Source: Parvularcula sp964556115 (GTDB taxonomy: Bacteria > Pseudomonadota > Alphaproteobacteria > Caulobacterales > Parvularculaceae). From it: a stretch of 64,000 bases of DNA. The notes beneath the pieces were generated by a model. It did not search any database. It saw only the letters and a program-made list of their open reading frames with translations, and was not told the origin of the DNA. Where the stretch lies: contig CAZKVC010000008.1 of NCBI GenBank assembly GCA_964556115.1, positions 62,001 to 126,000 on the forward strand, written 5' to 3'. Shown in pieces: positions 22,942-32,210 of the stretch (position 1 is its first letter; the number at the start of each line of letters is the position of its first letter). Position numbers and translations under genes: made by a program.

Positions 22942-24187
22942 AGGCCGCATCGGAGCGAAGCGGCGGCGCGACTTTCCCGCTGCCGACAGGGGCGCCCACG
23001 GCCTCGGCGAAATGGCCTTCGAGGGCCGCGGCGAGCTTGTCGATGTCGTGGCGCTCCTCGATCCGCCTGCGTCCTTCCCGGCCGAGGGCGGCGAGCTTTC
23101 CAGGTCCGGTCGCCATGATCCGGCGGATCGCGGCGCGCAGGTCTTCGGTCGACGAGGGCGGGATGATCGCGCCGCAATCCTCGTCTAGAAGTTCAGGGAT
23201 GCCCGCAATATAGGTCGAGATCACCGGACGGCCGAGGGCCATCGCTTCCATGATGACGATGGGAAGCCCCTCGGCGAAGCTCGGCAGGAGAAGCGCCCGG
23301 GCCTGCCGGACCTCTTCGAGCACCTGCTTGTTGGCCATCCAGCCTTTCAGCGTCAGGTGCTTCTCGAGGCCAAGCCGTGCGACTTCGCTCTCGATCTCGC
23401 TGCGGCTTTCGCCGTCGCCGATCAGGACGACTTCGAGTTCGGGAAAGTCCCTGACGAGCGGCGCAATCGCCTCGGGAATGAGGGTCTGGCCCTTTTGCGG
23501 GCAAAGGCGCCCGACGCAGACCAGCCGGGTGCTTTCGGGCGGGGGCGGCGAGGGCAGGAACTCGGAAAGCTCCAGCCCGCAGCGGGCCACGTGGATCTTG
23601 TCCCGGTGCTGATGGCCGCCCCAGCGGATGAGCTGCATCCGCGCGAAATGAGTGATGGCGATGGCGAAAGCGGCGTGCTGGAGCTTGAGATCGAAGGCGA
23701 AGAGCCGGGCATTGTCGAATTCGTCCGGACCATGAGCGGTGAAGCTGTAACTCGGCCCGCCCATGATCCGCGACAGCATCGCGACCGCTGTGGCATTGGT
23801 GGCGAAATGGGTGTGGACATGGCTGATCCCCTTCGCCGCCGCGCGCTGTTTGAAGAGCGCCGCTTCGGCAAGATAGGCGAGGGGGCGGACGATATCGCCC
23901 TGCGCCCGGGCGAGGGTCAGGGCCGCGCGGCAGGCCTTCAGCCAGCCGCCGAAATTGCTCAGCTTCTCCCGGGCAGTGGCCTTGAGAAGCGCGGCCTTGT
24001 TGCCGGAGAGAAGATACTCCGTCCGCTCCGCTTCGGACCTGTCGCGGGGGTCGACCAGCTCCTCATCCCACCGCCTGACGGCGAAGCGCGCCACCTCGAC
24101 CCCCCGCCGCTCCAGAGCCTCGATCTCGCGGCGGATGAAGGTGCTGCTGGTCGCAGGATAAGTGTTGAGAAGATAACCGATCGTCAT
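22940..24187 (-). CDS. Glycosyltransferase family 4
   Basis: This protein of about 415 residues is a GT-B fold glycosyltransferase. The N-terminus YLLNTYPATSSTFIRREIEALE is typical of colanic/exopolysaccharide GT4 enzymes. The C-terminal donor-binding domain has VGRLCPQKGQTLIPEA and the E-x7-E type motif in PSFAEGLPIVIMEAMALG. It should transfer a sugar during surface polysaccharide assembly. The ATG at 24187 overlaps the stop of the GT2 gene (ATGA) and is preferred over an upstream start that would overlap it heavily. Confidence 0.9.
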   Translation of the reverse strand: MTIGYLLNTYPATSSTFIRREIEALERRGVEVARFAVRRWDEELVDPRDRSEAERTEYLLSGNKAALLKATAREKLSNFGGWLKACRAALTLARAQGDIVRPLAYLAEAALFKQRAAAKGISHVHTHFATNATAVAMLSRIMGGPSYSFTAHGPDEFDNARLFAFDLKLQHAAFAIAITHFARMQLIRWGGHQHRDKIHVARCGLELSEFLPSPPPPESTRLVCVGRLCPQKGQTLIPEAIAPLVRDFPELEVVLIGDGESRSEIESEVARLGLEKHLTLKGWMANKQVLEEVRQARALLLPSFAEGLPIVIMEAMALGRPVISTYIAGIPELLDEDCGAIIPPSSTEDLRAAIRRIMATGPGKLAALGREGRRRIEERHDIDKLAAALEGHFAEAVGAPVGSGKVAPPLRSDAA

Positions 24188-25383
24188 TCCTCGTCGCCTC
24201 TCACAGGATCGCGTGGAGTACGTGTCCAGACCTTTGCACTGGACCGGCCAGTTTTCCCGTAGACCGCGAATTTCGACAGGACAAAAGGTCCAAGAGCGCG
24301 AATATCTGACTTCGAGAGCGTAGCCTGGCCGAAACGGAACCATCCGATGACCACCGCCGCGGCGGCTAGAAGAGCAGCCAGCGCGCTAGGAACAAGATTT
24401 GCCCAAGCTCCTGCACAGGCCAGAACGACGCCCAGAAGGAATGTACCCATCACCATCGCCATGAAGAGCGATAGAGGTGGGATGAGAATGTCGAGCGCGA
24501 GCCCCAGTTTCCACAGTTTGCGGGTTCGAAGCGCGTTGACCGCCAAGCTAGGTGCCCTCTTTGTCATCATGCGGAGCGAACCCTGCTCCCAACGAGCCCG
24601 CTGTACGGTTGCGGCGGTTTCGTCGGTGGGAAAGTAGCTCACAACGAGATGTTCGGACACGTGGATAGTTTTGATTCCCTCCTTCGCCAAGGTGATCGCC
24701 AGGTCGAGGTCCTCAACAATCTCAGGTGAGCCGAGTTTCAACTGTTGAGCAATCGACCATGGAAAGGCCTCACCGGCACCGGTGAGGCGCGCAGCACCGA
24801 TGAGACGAAAAAGTCCAGACATCCTGACCTGAGTCATCATCAACCATGCAAATGCAGCAACGCGACGAGAAGCAGGAGCGTTGTCTCTCGCCTTCATCAG
24901 ACAAAGGGCCTGGATAGGATGGCCAGAGCGCTCCGCGATCAATCCCATGCCCTCGACGAAATTATCCGAGTGCCAGCAATCCGCATCGGCGAAGATAACG
25001 CTCGTCGGCGGAGCGGCACGAAGATGATCAAGAGCAAACTGAAGCGCATACCCTTTCCCCCGTTCGGTATTGCTCTGCCGTTCGACCACTTTCGCGCCCT
25101 CGGTCCTGGCGATATCTGCAGTGTGGTCTGTACAATTGTCAGCCACCACGAGGAGTGTATCAATCTCACGGACCTGCGCTCGTAGGTTCTGAAGTGTCTC
25201 GGCGATACCGTCTTCTTCGTTGTGGGCAGGTACAATTACAGCAATCGGACCGGGCTCTCCGTGCAACGGTTTCCGCTCGCCCCGCCCCAAGGCAGCCATG
25301 ACCTCGGCAAACAGCCATGCCGCCGGCAAAAGCAGCACGAGCGCGATCAGCCCGTGCGCTGCGGAGAGTATCGTCAGGATCAT
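24184..25383 (-). CDS. Membrane glycosyltransferase family 2
   Basis: This protein of about 399 residues has an N-terminal membrane helix (about residues 6-26), a GT-A domain and two to three C-terminal helices (about 300-360). GT2 motifs are PAHNEEDGIAETL, the metal-binding DAD in IFADADCWHS, the catalytic EDLDLA and the QRARWEQG motif of processive-type enzymes. It probably elongates or starts an exopolysaccharide on the cytoplasmic face. By eye its codons are less GC-rich than neighbouring genes, suggesting acquisition. A GTG at 25392 is an alternative start. Confidence 0.88.
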   Translation of the reverse strand: MILTILSAAHGLIALVLLLPAAWLFAEVMAALGRGERKPLHGEPGPIAVIVPAHNEEDGIAETLQNLRAQVREIDTLLVVADNCTDHTADIARTEGAKVVERQSNTERGKGYALQFALDHLRAAPPTSVIFADADCWHSDNFVEGMGLIAERSGHPIQALCLMKARDNAPASRRVAAFAWLMMTQVRMSGLFRLIGAARLTGAGEAFPWSIAQQLKLGSPEIVEDLDLAITLAKEGIKTIHVSEHLVVSYFPTDETAATVQRARWEQGSLRMMTKRAPSLAVNALRTRKLWKLGLALDILIPPLSLFMAMVMGTFLLGVVLACAGAWANLVPSALAALLAAAAVVIGWFRFGQATLSKSDIRALGPFVLSKFAVYGKTGRSSAKVWTRTPRDPVRGDEE

Positions 25384-25414
25384 CAGCAGCACCTAAGCTT
25401 TCCGCCGCCCACGT

Positions 25415-26614
25415 CTAGCGTTGAAACAAGGCCTCCAGGCGGCCCAGATTGACCTCGGCCGAGAATTCTTCCCGGAGATGGGCGAGTGCCTCGTTCCTGA
25501 AGCTGTCCGCCCGGTCCTCGCTCTGCAAGATCGCCGCCATCGCGCCCGCGATGCTGAGCGGATCGCCTGGTGTGACCAGACGCCCGCTGACCCCGTCGGT
25601 GATCAGCTCGGACAGGGCGCCCAGCCGGGTTGCCACGACCGGCACGCCACGAGCCATCGCTTCGACAAGGGCGATGGGAATGCCGTCATGACGGCCTTCG
25701 CTGTCGGTCTTGCTGGCCAGAACGAAGAGATCGAGACTTTCGATCCACGCCCTGGCCGCCTCGTGATAGAGTTCGCCTTTGAGGCGTACCGCTTGTTGAA
25801 GCCCATGCTCGATGACGAGGTTTTCGATATCCGGCCGCAAGGGGCCTTCGCCGACGATCTCGAGGCAGGCTTCGGGAAGCTCGCGGTGGAGAAGCGCAAA
25901 GGCGGCGACCAGGTCGCGGAAGCCCTTGCGTTCTTCGAGCCGTCCCATGGCGCCGATGACCGGAGCGCCGGCATGGGCCCGGCGCGGGGGCAGTCTCTGG
26001 GGAAGGTCGGGAAGCGCGGCGCGAATGACCGCGATCCGTTCCTTCGGCAGGCCGAGCTCTTCGAGCTGTCGGGCATGGTGATGCGAAGGTGCCGCGACCA
26101 TGGATGCCGCTCCGAGGCGGTCGACATAGCGCGGGCCCGACGCGCGGAGATCTTTGGTCCTGATATGCAGCGTCATGGCGAGCTTCGCGTCATCGGCCGC
26201 GATCGCGCCGATCCGCGCTGCCCCTGCGCCCGCGCGCACATGAAGGTGCTCGATGCCGTCGCGCCTGAGATGCTTGGCGAAGCGCAGGCCGGTCAGAACC
26301 TGCGCCGGCGGAGAGCCGATGGTCTCTTCGAGGTCGTCGCGCCCGCGAAGGGTGTCGCCCATTCCCTGCACGGCAAGACGAAACCCGCGGTCTGGGCGGG
26401 TCATGGCGGCGGCGACGCCATCGAGAAGCCGCCCGGAGGCCGCACCGTCCGTCAGCGACACGATCCTGTCCGCCGGCAGGTCCACTTCGTCCGCATCGCC
26501 GCGAAGCAGGTAAAGCGTGATCCGGTGCCCGCGCCGTTGCAGGCCGGTGATCTCTCGCCGCAGTGTAATCTTGCCCGTCTGGGCAACATCAGCGGAGAGA
26601 TAGCCAAGATGCAC
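25415..26614 (-). CDS. Glycosyltransferase family 4
   Basis: This protein of about 399 residues is a second GT-B glycosyltransferase. The N-terminus HLGYLSADVAQTGKITLRRE is followed by HLHVRAGAGAARIG and the donor domain AMGRLEERKGFRDLVAAF, with the E-x7-E motif in EGRHDGIPIALVEAMARG. It starts with GTG behind a strong AGGGGGA site; longer ATG starts upstream would run through the DegP promoter region. It is the first of three glycosyltransferase genes on this strand, so a surface-polysaccharide mini-cluster is likely. Confidence 0.87.
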   Translation of the reverse strand: MHLGYLSADVAQTGKITLRREITGLQRRGHRITLYLLRGDADEVDLPADRIVSLTDGAASGRLLDGVAAAMTRPDRGFRLAVQGMGDTLRGRDDLEETIGSPPAQVLTGLRFAKHLRRDGIEHLHVRAGAGAARIGAIAADDAKLAMTLHIRTKDLRASGPRYVDRLGAASMVAAPSHHHARQLEELGLPKERIAVIRAALPDLPQRLPPRRAHAGAPVIGAMGRLEERKGFRDLVAAFALLHRELPEACLEIVGEGPLRPDIENLVIEHGLQQAVRLKGELYHEAARAWIESLDLFVLASKTDSEGRHDGIPIALVEAMARGVPVVATRLGALSELITDGVSGRLVTPGDPLSIAGAMAAILQSEDRADSFRNEALAHLREEFSAEVNLGRLEALFQR

Positions 26615-26723
26615 GTGCTTTCCCCCTGTGATGAAAAAGCGGGAGGGCGGAAGCTTTGGGGCATAACCCCCTTTTCCGCAGAGTCCAGCACAGTGCGCTT
26701 TATGGAAAATGAAACAGCAGTGC

Positions 26724-26750
26724 TTCTCACGCGCCGGGTCGCGGCCTAAC
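26724..26750 (+). promoter_or_regulatory. Possible promoter of the DegP-like gene
   Basis: TTCTCAC at 26724, a 14 bp gap and CCTAACTG at 26745 fit the local promoter pattern, although the -35 is weak. The start codon lies about 42 nt downstream of the -10 element. Confidence 0.35.
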
Positions 26751-26794
26751 TGCGAAGACGGTGCAGGAACCCGAGGAAGGAACGAGGCGATCCG

Positions 26795-28195
26795 ATGAGG
26801 CGAATTCTTTTCGTTGTCTTGCTGGCTGGACTTCTCATGCCCATGGCGGCTGAGGCACAGACCCGTCAGCCGCGCAACGATCTCGAACTGAAGGCCACCT
26901 ACGCTCCCATCGTGGCCGAGACCGCACCGGCGGTGGTCAATATCTACACCAGCCGCACCGTGCGCACGCGCAGCGTCTTCGACGACCCCTTCTTCAGCCA
27001 GTTCTTCGGCACAAGGCCCGGGGGACGCGAGCGGCGGCAGAACTCTCTCGGCTCCGGCGTCATCGTCGATCCGAACGGGCTGATCGTGACCAACAACCAT
27101 GTCGTCGAAGGCATGGACGAGATCCGCGTGGTCCTGAACGACCGGCGTGAGTTCGAGGCGGACCTTTTGCTGACCGATCCGCAGACCGACCTCGCCATCC
27201 TCAAGATCGAGACCGAGGACCCGCTGCCCAGCGTCCGCTTCGCCGACAGTGACCAGGCGGAGGTCGGCGATATCGTCCTCGCCATCGGCAACCCGTTCGG
27301 GGTCGGCCAGACAGTGACCTCCGGCATCGTCTCCGCGCTGTCGCGGACCAATGTGTCGGTTTCAGACTATCAGTTCTTCATCCAGACCGATGCGGCGATC
27401 AATCCGGGCAATTCGGGCGGTGCCCTGGTCGATGTCGACGGACGGCTCCTTGGCATCAACACAGCGATCTATTCGCGCTCGGGCGGATCGAACGGCATCG
27501 GCTTTGCGATCCCCGGCAATCTGGTGCAGCGGGTCGTCGCTTCCGCGGCGGGGGGATCGAACACGGTCCAGCGGCCGTGGCTGGGCGTTCTCGGCACTGA
27601 TATCGACAGCCGCATCGCGACCGCTCTCGGTCTCGACCGGCCGAGGGGCGCGTTGATCAGCCGCCTCTACCCCGGCGGTCCCGCAGACAGGGCCGGGCTT
27701 CGCGAAGGCGACGTGATCCTGTCGATCGCCGGGCAGAACATTCTCGACGGGGAGGGCCTGCGCTACCGTCCCGCCACCCGCGAAGAGGGTGAGACGGTCG
27801 AGATCCGCTACCTCCGCGATGGGCGCGAGCGCCGCACCAGAAGCCGCCTCGAGCTTCCGCCCGAAATCCCCGCCGCCCAGGAAACCACGGTGGCCAGCGG
27901 GCCCTTCGCCGGGCTGACCCTCGCCAACCTCTCGCCTGCGCTGAACGACGAGCTCGGCCGCAATCCCTTCGACCAGGGCATTGTCGTCCTCAGCGGCACG
28001 GTGGTCGAGATCCCGATTTCCCGCCGGCGCTCGCGCAGGCTGGGTATTCCGGAAGGTTCGGTCATCGCAGGCGTCAATGGAGAGACCTTCGAAGGCGCGG
28101 CGGCGCTGGCGCGAAGGCTCGAACGGGGGGGCATCGGAACCCTCACCCTGCGCGACCGGCGCGGGCGGGAAGCCACCTACCGGCTGGCCGGATGA
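26795..28195 (+). CDS. DegP/DegQ-like periplasmic serine protease
   Basis: This 466-residue protein has a signal peptide (MRRILFVVLLAGLLMPMAAEA), a trypsin-like domain with the triad His in TNNHVVEG, Asp in TDLAILK and Ser in PGNSGGAL, and two C-terminal PDZ domains. The first PDZ includes RPWLGVLGTDI and the second is shorter. It is a Do-type protease for periplasmic quality control. rarA overlaps its end by 4 bp (ATGA), an arrangement also seen in other Alphaproteobacteria. Confidence 0.93.
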   Translation: MRRILFVVLLAGLLMPMAAEAQTRQPRNDLELKATYAPIVAETAPAVVNIYTSRTVRTRSVFDDPFFSQFFGTRPGGRERRQNSLGSGVIVDPNGLIVTNNHVVEGMDEIRVVLNDRREFEADLLLTDPQTDLAILKIETEDPLPSVRFADSDQAEVGDIVLAIGNPFGVGQTVTSGIVSALSRTNVSVSDYQFFIQTDAAINPGNSGGALVDVDGRLLGINTAIYSRSGGSNGIGFAIPGNLVQRVVASAAGGSNTVQRPWLGVLGTDIDSRIATALGLDRPRGALISRLYPGGPADRAGLREGDVILSIAGQNILDGEGLRYRPATREEGETVEIRYLRDGRERRTRSRLELPPEIPAAQETTVASGPFAGLTLANLSPALNDELGRNPFDQGIVVLSGTVVEIPISRRRSRRLGIPEGSVIAGVNGETFEGAAALARRLERGGIGTLTLRDRRGREATYRLAG

Positions 28196-29490
28196 ACCTC
28201 TTCGACCAGGCCGGACTTTCGGGCGGGCTGACCCGCCCCCTTGCCGAAAGGCTGCGCCCGCAGAGCCTCGACGATGTCGTCGGCCAGGAAGCGCTGCTTG
28301 GAGACAACGGCAGGCTACGCGTTCTCCTGCGGACCGATGCCCTGCCGTCGATCATCCTTCACGGGCCGCCGGGCACCGGCAAGACCACCATTGCAAGGCT
28401 GATCGCCACGGAAGCGGGCCAGGCCTTCGAGCAGCTTTCGGCGATCTTCTCCGGGGTGGCCGACCTGAAGAAAGCCTTCGCCGCCGCCGAGGACAGGCGG
28501 CTCGCCGGGCAAGGCACCGTTCTTTTCGTCGATGAGCTTCACCGTTTCGACAAGCGTCAGCAGGACAGCTTCCTGCCCCATATGGAAAGCGGCACCGTTA
28601 CCCTGATCGGGGCGACGACGGAGAACCCGAGCTTCGCGCTCAACCGCGCGCTTCTCTCCCGGGCGGCGGTGCTGAAGCTCGAACGGCTGGATGAGGGGGC
28701 GCTGCGGACGCTTCTCGAACGGGCAGAGGAAACGCTTGGCAACCCGCTTCCGCTTACGGAGGAAGGTCGCCATTGGCTCATCGCCGCGTCCGATGGCGAC
28801 GGCCGGGCGCTCCTTGGCCTCGCCGACCAGATCGCGGCGTCCTCAGGCGACGAAGCGCTTGGCCCGAAGGAACTGCAGTCACGCTTCTCGGTCCGCGCTG
28901 CGGCGGGGGACCGTGCGGGGGACATGCATTACGACTTCGCCAGCGTCCTTCAGAAGTCGATCCGAGGCTCGGACGACGATGCCGCCCTCTACTGGACCGC
29001 GCGGATGCTGGAGGCGGGGGAGGACCCGATGTTCATCTTCCGCAGGCTGACCGTCATCGCGTCGGAGGACATCGGCAATGCCGACCCCCGCGCCCTCGAA
29101 CTCGTCGTCGCCGCAAGGGAAGCCTTCCGCCAGCTCGGAGAGCCGGAAGGGCACATCCCCCTCGGCCAGGCGGTCGCCTATCTTGCAACCGCGCCCAAAT
29201 CGAATGCCAGCTACAAGGCCTTCAAACTCGCCAAGGCCACGGCGCGGAAAGGCGGCTCGCTGCCGCCCCCCGCCCATGCCGTGAACGCGCCGACCAGGCT
29301 GATGAAGGACGAGGGACGCGGCGAAGGCTACCGCTACGATCACGACCGGGAAGGCGGGCATGCCGGGCTCAGCTACCTGCCCGAGGGGTTGGAGCGGCGG
29401 CATTTCTACCAGCCTTCATCGCGAGGCTACGAGGTGCGGATCGCCGAACGCCTCGCCGCCTATCGCGCCAAACGCGGTGATAAGGGGTGA
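28192..29490 (+). CDS. rarA: Replication-associated recombination protein RarA
   Basis: This 432-residue protein is RarA/MgsA (Mgs1/WRNIP1 family), an AAA+ ATPase acting at stalled replication forks. Walker A is GPPGTGKTT, Walker B is VLFVDELHRFDKRQQD, and sensor 1 is GATTENPSF. The C-terminal tetramerisation domain has SVLQKSIRGSDDDAALYW and SSRGYE. It is translationally coupled to the DegP-like gene. Confidence 0.95.
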   Translation: MNLFDQAGLSGGLTRPLAERLRPQSLDDVVGQEALLGDNGRLRVLLRTDALPSIILHGPPGTGKTTIARLIATEAGQAFEQLSAIFSGVADLKKAFAAAEDRRLAGQGTVLFVDELHRFDKRQQDSFLPHMESGTVTLIGATTENPSFALNRALLSRAAVLKLERLDEGALRTLLERAEETLGNPLPLTEEGRHWLIAASDGDGRALLGLADQIAASSGDEALGPKELQSRFSVRAAAGDRAGDMHYDFASVLQKSIRGSDDDAALYWTARMLEAGEDPMFIFRRLTVIASEDIGNADPRALELVVAAREAFRQLGEPEGHIPLGQAVAYLATAPKSNASYKAFKLAKATARKGGSLPPPAHAVNAPTRLMKDEGRGEGYRYDHDREGGHAGLSYLPEGLERRHFYQPSSRGYEVRIAERLAAYRAKRGDKG

Positions 29491-29560
29491 CAAATCATCG
29501 GCTTCGGGCTTTGCTTGACCCCGGGCGCCTTTATACGGGACGAAAAAGGGAGGCAGGGCC

Positions 29561-29695
29561 TTGCGCTTCGTCATCTTTCTTCTGACCCTCGTTGTCCTCA
29601 CCCTGGCGCTTCTCTACGTTCTGGGTGATCGGCGCCAGCCGCAGACCCGCACCATCACGCAGGAGGTCGAGCTTCCCGCTCGGCAAGCGCCATGA
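29561..29695 (+). CDS. 44-residue single-pass membrane protein (TTG start)
   Basis: A short open frame begins with TTG eight bases after a GGGAGG ribosome site. It encodes a hydrophobic helix, RFVIFLLTLVVLTLALLYVL, followed by a short polar tail. Its stop overlaps the ATG of the next gene (ATGA), which strongly supports translation. It resembles small membrane proteins or bacteriocin-like peptides but no family is recognised. It probably works with, or is needed for coupling to, the secreted protein downstream. Confidence 0.65.
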   Translation: MRFVIFLLTLVVLTLALLYVLGDRRQPQTRTITQEVELPARQAP

Positions 29696-31257
29696 ACCAC
29701 CTTGCTGCCCTCGCCGCCGCCAGTCTCGCAACAGCCCTGAGCCCTGCCGCAGCGCAGGTCGAACGCGCCAGTTTCGACCAGAGCCCCTTCGCCCTCGGCA
29801 CACTGACGGAAAGCGACGGCGCCTTGTCCCGCGACCTCTGGGCCGGTTCCGAAGCGGAAGCGGTAGGCGAGCAACTGCGCAATCTTCCCACCCGCTTCGA
29901 TGACCCGGTCAAGCGGATGATCCTGCGCCGGGTGCTGCTTTCTCCCGGCGAAGCGCCCGAAGGCGCGGACAGCCAGCTTGCGGGCCTCAAGCTTCTGAAG
30001 GCGAGCGAAGCGGGCTACGCGATGGAAGCGGGGGGCCTCGCAGAACTTTCCCCCGGCCTCTCGACCCGGCCTTCATTGTCCCGCATCGCCGCGATCCGCG
30101 ATCTCTACCGCGGCAGGATCGACCCCGCCTGCCAGCGCGGCGCCAGTCTGCGCGAAGGGCGGCAGGACCCCTTCTTCGTCCGCCTGCGGGCCTTCTGCTA
30201 CATCCATACCGGAGAGCGCGCGGCGGCCGATCTGACGATCAGCCTCGCGCGGGAAGAGGGTGCGCTGAGTGCCAGCGACGAGCGGATGTTCTCCGCGCTT
30301 CTGGCAGGACGTCCGATTGCGGAATATCCGGAGAGCGGCCTGCAATACGCCGCTTACCGCAAGAACGCGGGCGTCTTCGCGCCCGGCGACATCGAACGGC
30401 TGGCGCCCTCGGTCGCGGCGGCCGTCGTCCTCGATGAAGGCATCGCCATTCCCGCCCGCGAGCAGGCGCTCTACCGGGCGGCGCGGGAGAGCCTCCTCGG
30501 CGACCGCGATCTTGGCGACGCGGCGGTCAATCTGACCGGGACCGCCGCTGCCGAAGAGATCGGCCGGATCAGAGGCTACCCGGAAGGTTTCTCGGAGCGG
30601 GAGGTCGCCATCGGCGAGGCGCTTCTGGCCGCAAGGTCGAACCCCGACCTTTTCCTTCTTTATACGAAGGTCTTCTCCAGCGAAATCGCCTCGCTGATGC
30701 CGCAGGAACAGACCGCGCCTTTCGCGGCGGAGATCGCGCTGGCTTCGCTTCTCAACCGCCGTTTCGAGGCAGCAGAGCGCTGGATGCAGCAGCTCGCCAC
30801 CGAGCAGACGATCGGCGCGGAGCGTGCTTTCCTGAACCTTGCCAAGCTCTACGGCTATCTTCGTCCGGGTGCGGCGCAGCGGCTGGCCGGCGCGGTCGGT
30901 GCGGAAATTTCCGGCCCCAAGGTCGGCGAGATCCAGATCTATGACCCGCTGGCGGCACGCAGCGAAGACATCGAGCTGGCAGAAGAGACAAGCCGCGCCC
31001 TCCGGGCCGCGCGCAGCGGCAGCCGTGCGGCGATGCTCCTCAGTGCGCTGACGTCGGGCGCAATTGAGGCCGAGGGCGAGGCTGCGGCTATCCGCGACCG
31101 GATCGGCTCGACCCTCTACAGCGAAGCGAACGCCAGTGAATTCCTGCGCGAGGCGGCCTTCACGCGGGACGCTCTCGCGGCGGTGGCGTCCTTGCGGGAA
31201 AGCGCCATTGACGATGAGGCCTACGTGCCCCGCCTCAAACCCGGTCAGGGCCGCTGA
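29692..31257 (+). CDS. Secreted alpha-helical repeat-type protein, unknown function
   Basis: This 521-residue protein has a signal peptide (MNHLAALAAASLATALSPA, cleavage near AAAQ) and an otherwise Ala/Leu/Glu-rich helical sequence suggesting TPR-like solenoid repeats. A cysteine pair may exist (CQRG and CYIH). I do not recognise a named domain. It lies between rarA and xerD, coupled to the 44-residue membrane protein before it and to xerD after it (TGATG). Confidence 0.7.
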   Translation: MNHLAALAAASLATALSPAAAQVERASFDQSPFALGTLTESDGALSRDLWAGSEAEAVGEQLRNLPTRFDDPVKRMILRRVLLSPGEAPEGADSQLAGLKLLKASEAGYAMEAGGLAELSPGLSTRPSLSRIAAIRDLYRGRIDPACQRGASLREGRQDPFFVRLRAFCYIHTGERAAADLTISLAREEGALSASDERMFSALLAGRPIAEYPESGLQYAAYRKNAGVFAPGDIERLAPSVAAAVVLDEGIAIPAREQALYRAARESLLGDRDLGDAAVNLTGTAAAEEIGRIRGYPEGFSEREVAIGEALLAARSNPDLFLLYTKVFSSEIASLMPQEQTAPFAAEIALASLLNRRFEAAERWMQQLATEQTIGAERAFLNLAKLYGYLRPGAAQRLAGAVGAEISGPKVGEIQIYDPLAARSEDIELAEETSRALRAARSGSRAAMLLSALTSGAIEAEGEAAAIRDRIGSTLYSEANASEFLREAAFTRDALAAVASLRESAIDDEAYVPRLKPGQGR

Positions 31258-32210
31258 TGCAGCCAAGCGACCGGGGAGCGATCGACGACTTTCTGGAAAT
31301 GCTGACGGTGGAGAGGGGCGTCTCTCCGCGCACTGTCCGCAATTACGGCCGCGATCTGGCGCGGGTCTCGGAATGCCTTGCAAAGGATGGCGAGAGCCTT
31401 CTCTCCGCCAACCGCGACGATCTGGGGCGTTATTTCGCTCATCTCGAGGAAACGGGCCGTTCCCCCGCCACGGCCGCGCTCTGCCTTTCCGGCCTCAGGC
31501 AGTTCTACGCCTTTGCCTTTGAAGAGAGCCTTCGCGGCGACAATCCGGCGATCGGCCTCGAAGCGCCGAAGAAGGCCAGGAGACTGCCCAAAGTCCTGTC
31601 GGTCGAAGAGGTAGGAGCGCTCCTCGATCTTGCAGCCGAAGAAGCCGAAGCGGGCGATGCCAAGGCCTTGCGGATGCAGGCGCTTCTTCAGGTCCTCTAC
31701 GCTTCGGGCCTGCGGGTGAGCGAGCTCGTATCCTTACGCCTCGACAGCTTCCTGCCCGATAATCATTCGATCCTGAAGGTGCGCGGCAAGGGTGACAAGG
31801 AACGCCTCGTCCCCTTGACCGAAGAGGCCGAGGAGATGCTCGGGCTTTACCTGCGTGAGGGCAGGGAGACGTTCGTGACCGCCAAGGGCTCGGCGTTCCT
31901 CTTCCCCTCCCGCGGGGCAGAGGGGCACCTGACAGCAGCCCGCTTCGCGCAGCTTCTCAAGGAGCTGGCGACGAGGGCCGGTATCGCGCGGCAGCGAATC
32001 AGTCCCCACGTTCTTCGGCACGCTTTCGCAACGCATTTGCTGGAAGGCGGCGCGGACTTAAGATCACTGCAGCACCTTTTGGGCCATGCTGACATCACGA
32101 CCACCCAGGTCTACACCCATGTCCGGCAGGACAGGCTGAAACGGGCACTGGAGGAGCACCATCCTCTGGCACAAGGACAAGGAAAGGCGCGCCATGCGGA
32201 CCTATCTTGA
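31257..32210 (+). CDS. xerD: Tyrosine recombinase XerD-like
   Basis: This 317-residue protein is a tyrosine recombinase with the full catalytic set: Arg in LYASGLRVSELV, Lys in VRGKGDKERLVP, His-x-x-Arg in HVLRHAFATH, His in LGHADITTT and the nucleophile Tyr in QVYTHV. It most likely works with XerC and FtsK at dif to resolve chromosome dimers. XerD rather than XerC is inferred from its context before accA. It overlaps accA by 17 bp. Confidence 0.9.
   Translation: MQPSDRGAIDDFLEMLTVERGVSPRTVRNYGRDLARVSECLAKDGESLLSANRDDLGRYFAHLEETGRSPATAALCLSGLRQFYAFAFEESLRGDNPAIGLEAPKKARRLPKVLSVEEVGALLDLAAEEAEAGDAKALRMQALLQVLYASGLRVSELVSLRLDSFLPDNHSILKVRGKGDKERLVPLTEEAEEMLGLYLREGRETFVTAKGSAFLFPSRGAEGHLTAARFAQLLKELATRAGIARQRISPHVLRHAFATHLLEGGADLRSLQHLLGHADITTTQVYTHVRQDRLKRALEEHHPLAQGQGKARHADLS

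Noticed and set aside
26767..26783. GAAC...GAAC before the DegP-like gene as a LexA box
   Set aside because: Spacing is 9 bp; it is probably chance in a purine-rich leader.
26615..27100. N-terminal extension of the GT4 gene starting at 27100
   Set aside because: It would run antisense through the DegP signal peptide and promoter; the GTG at 26614 with a strong ribosome site is better.
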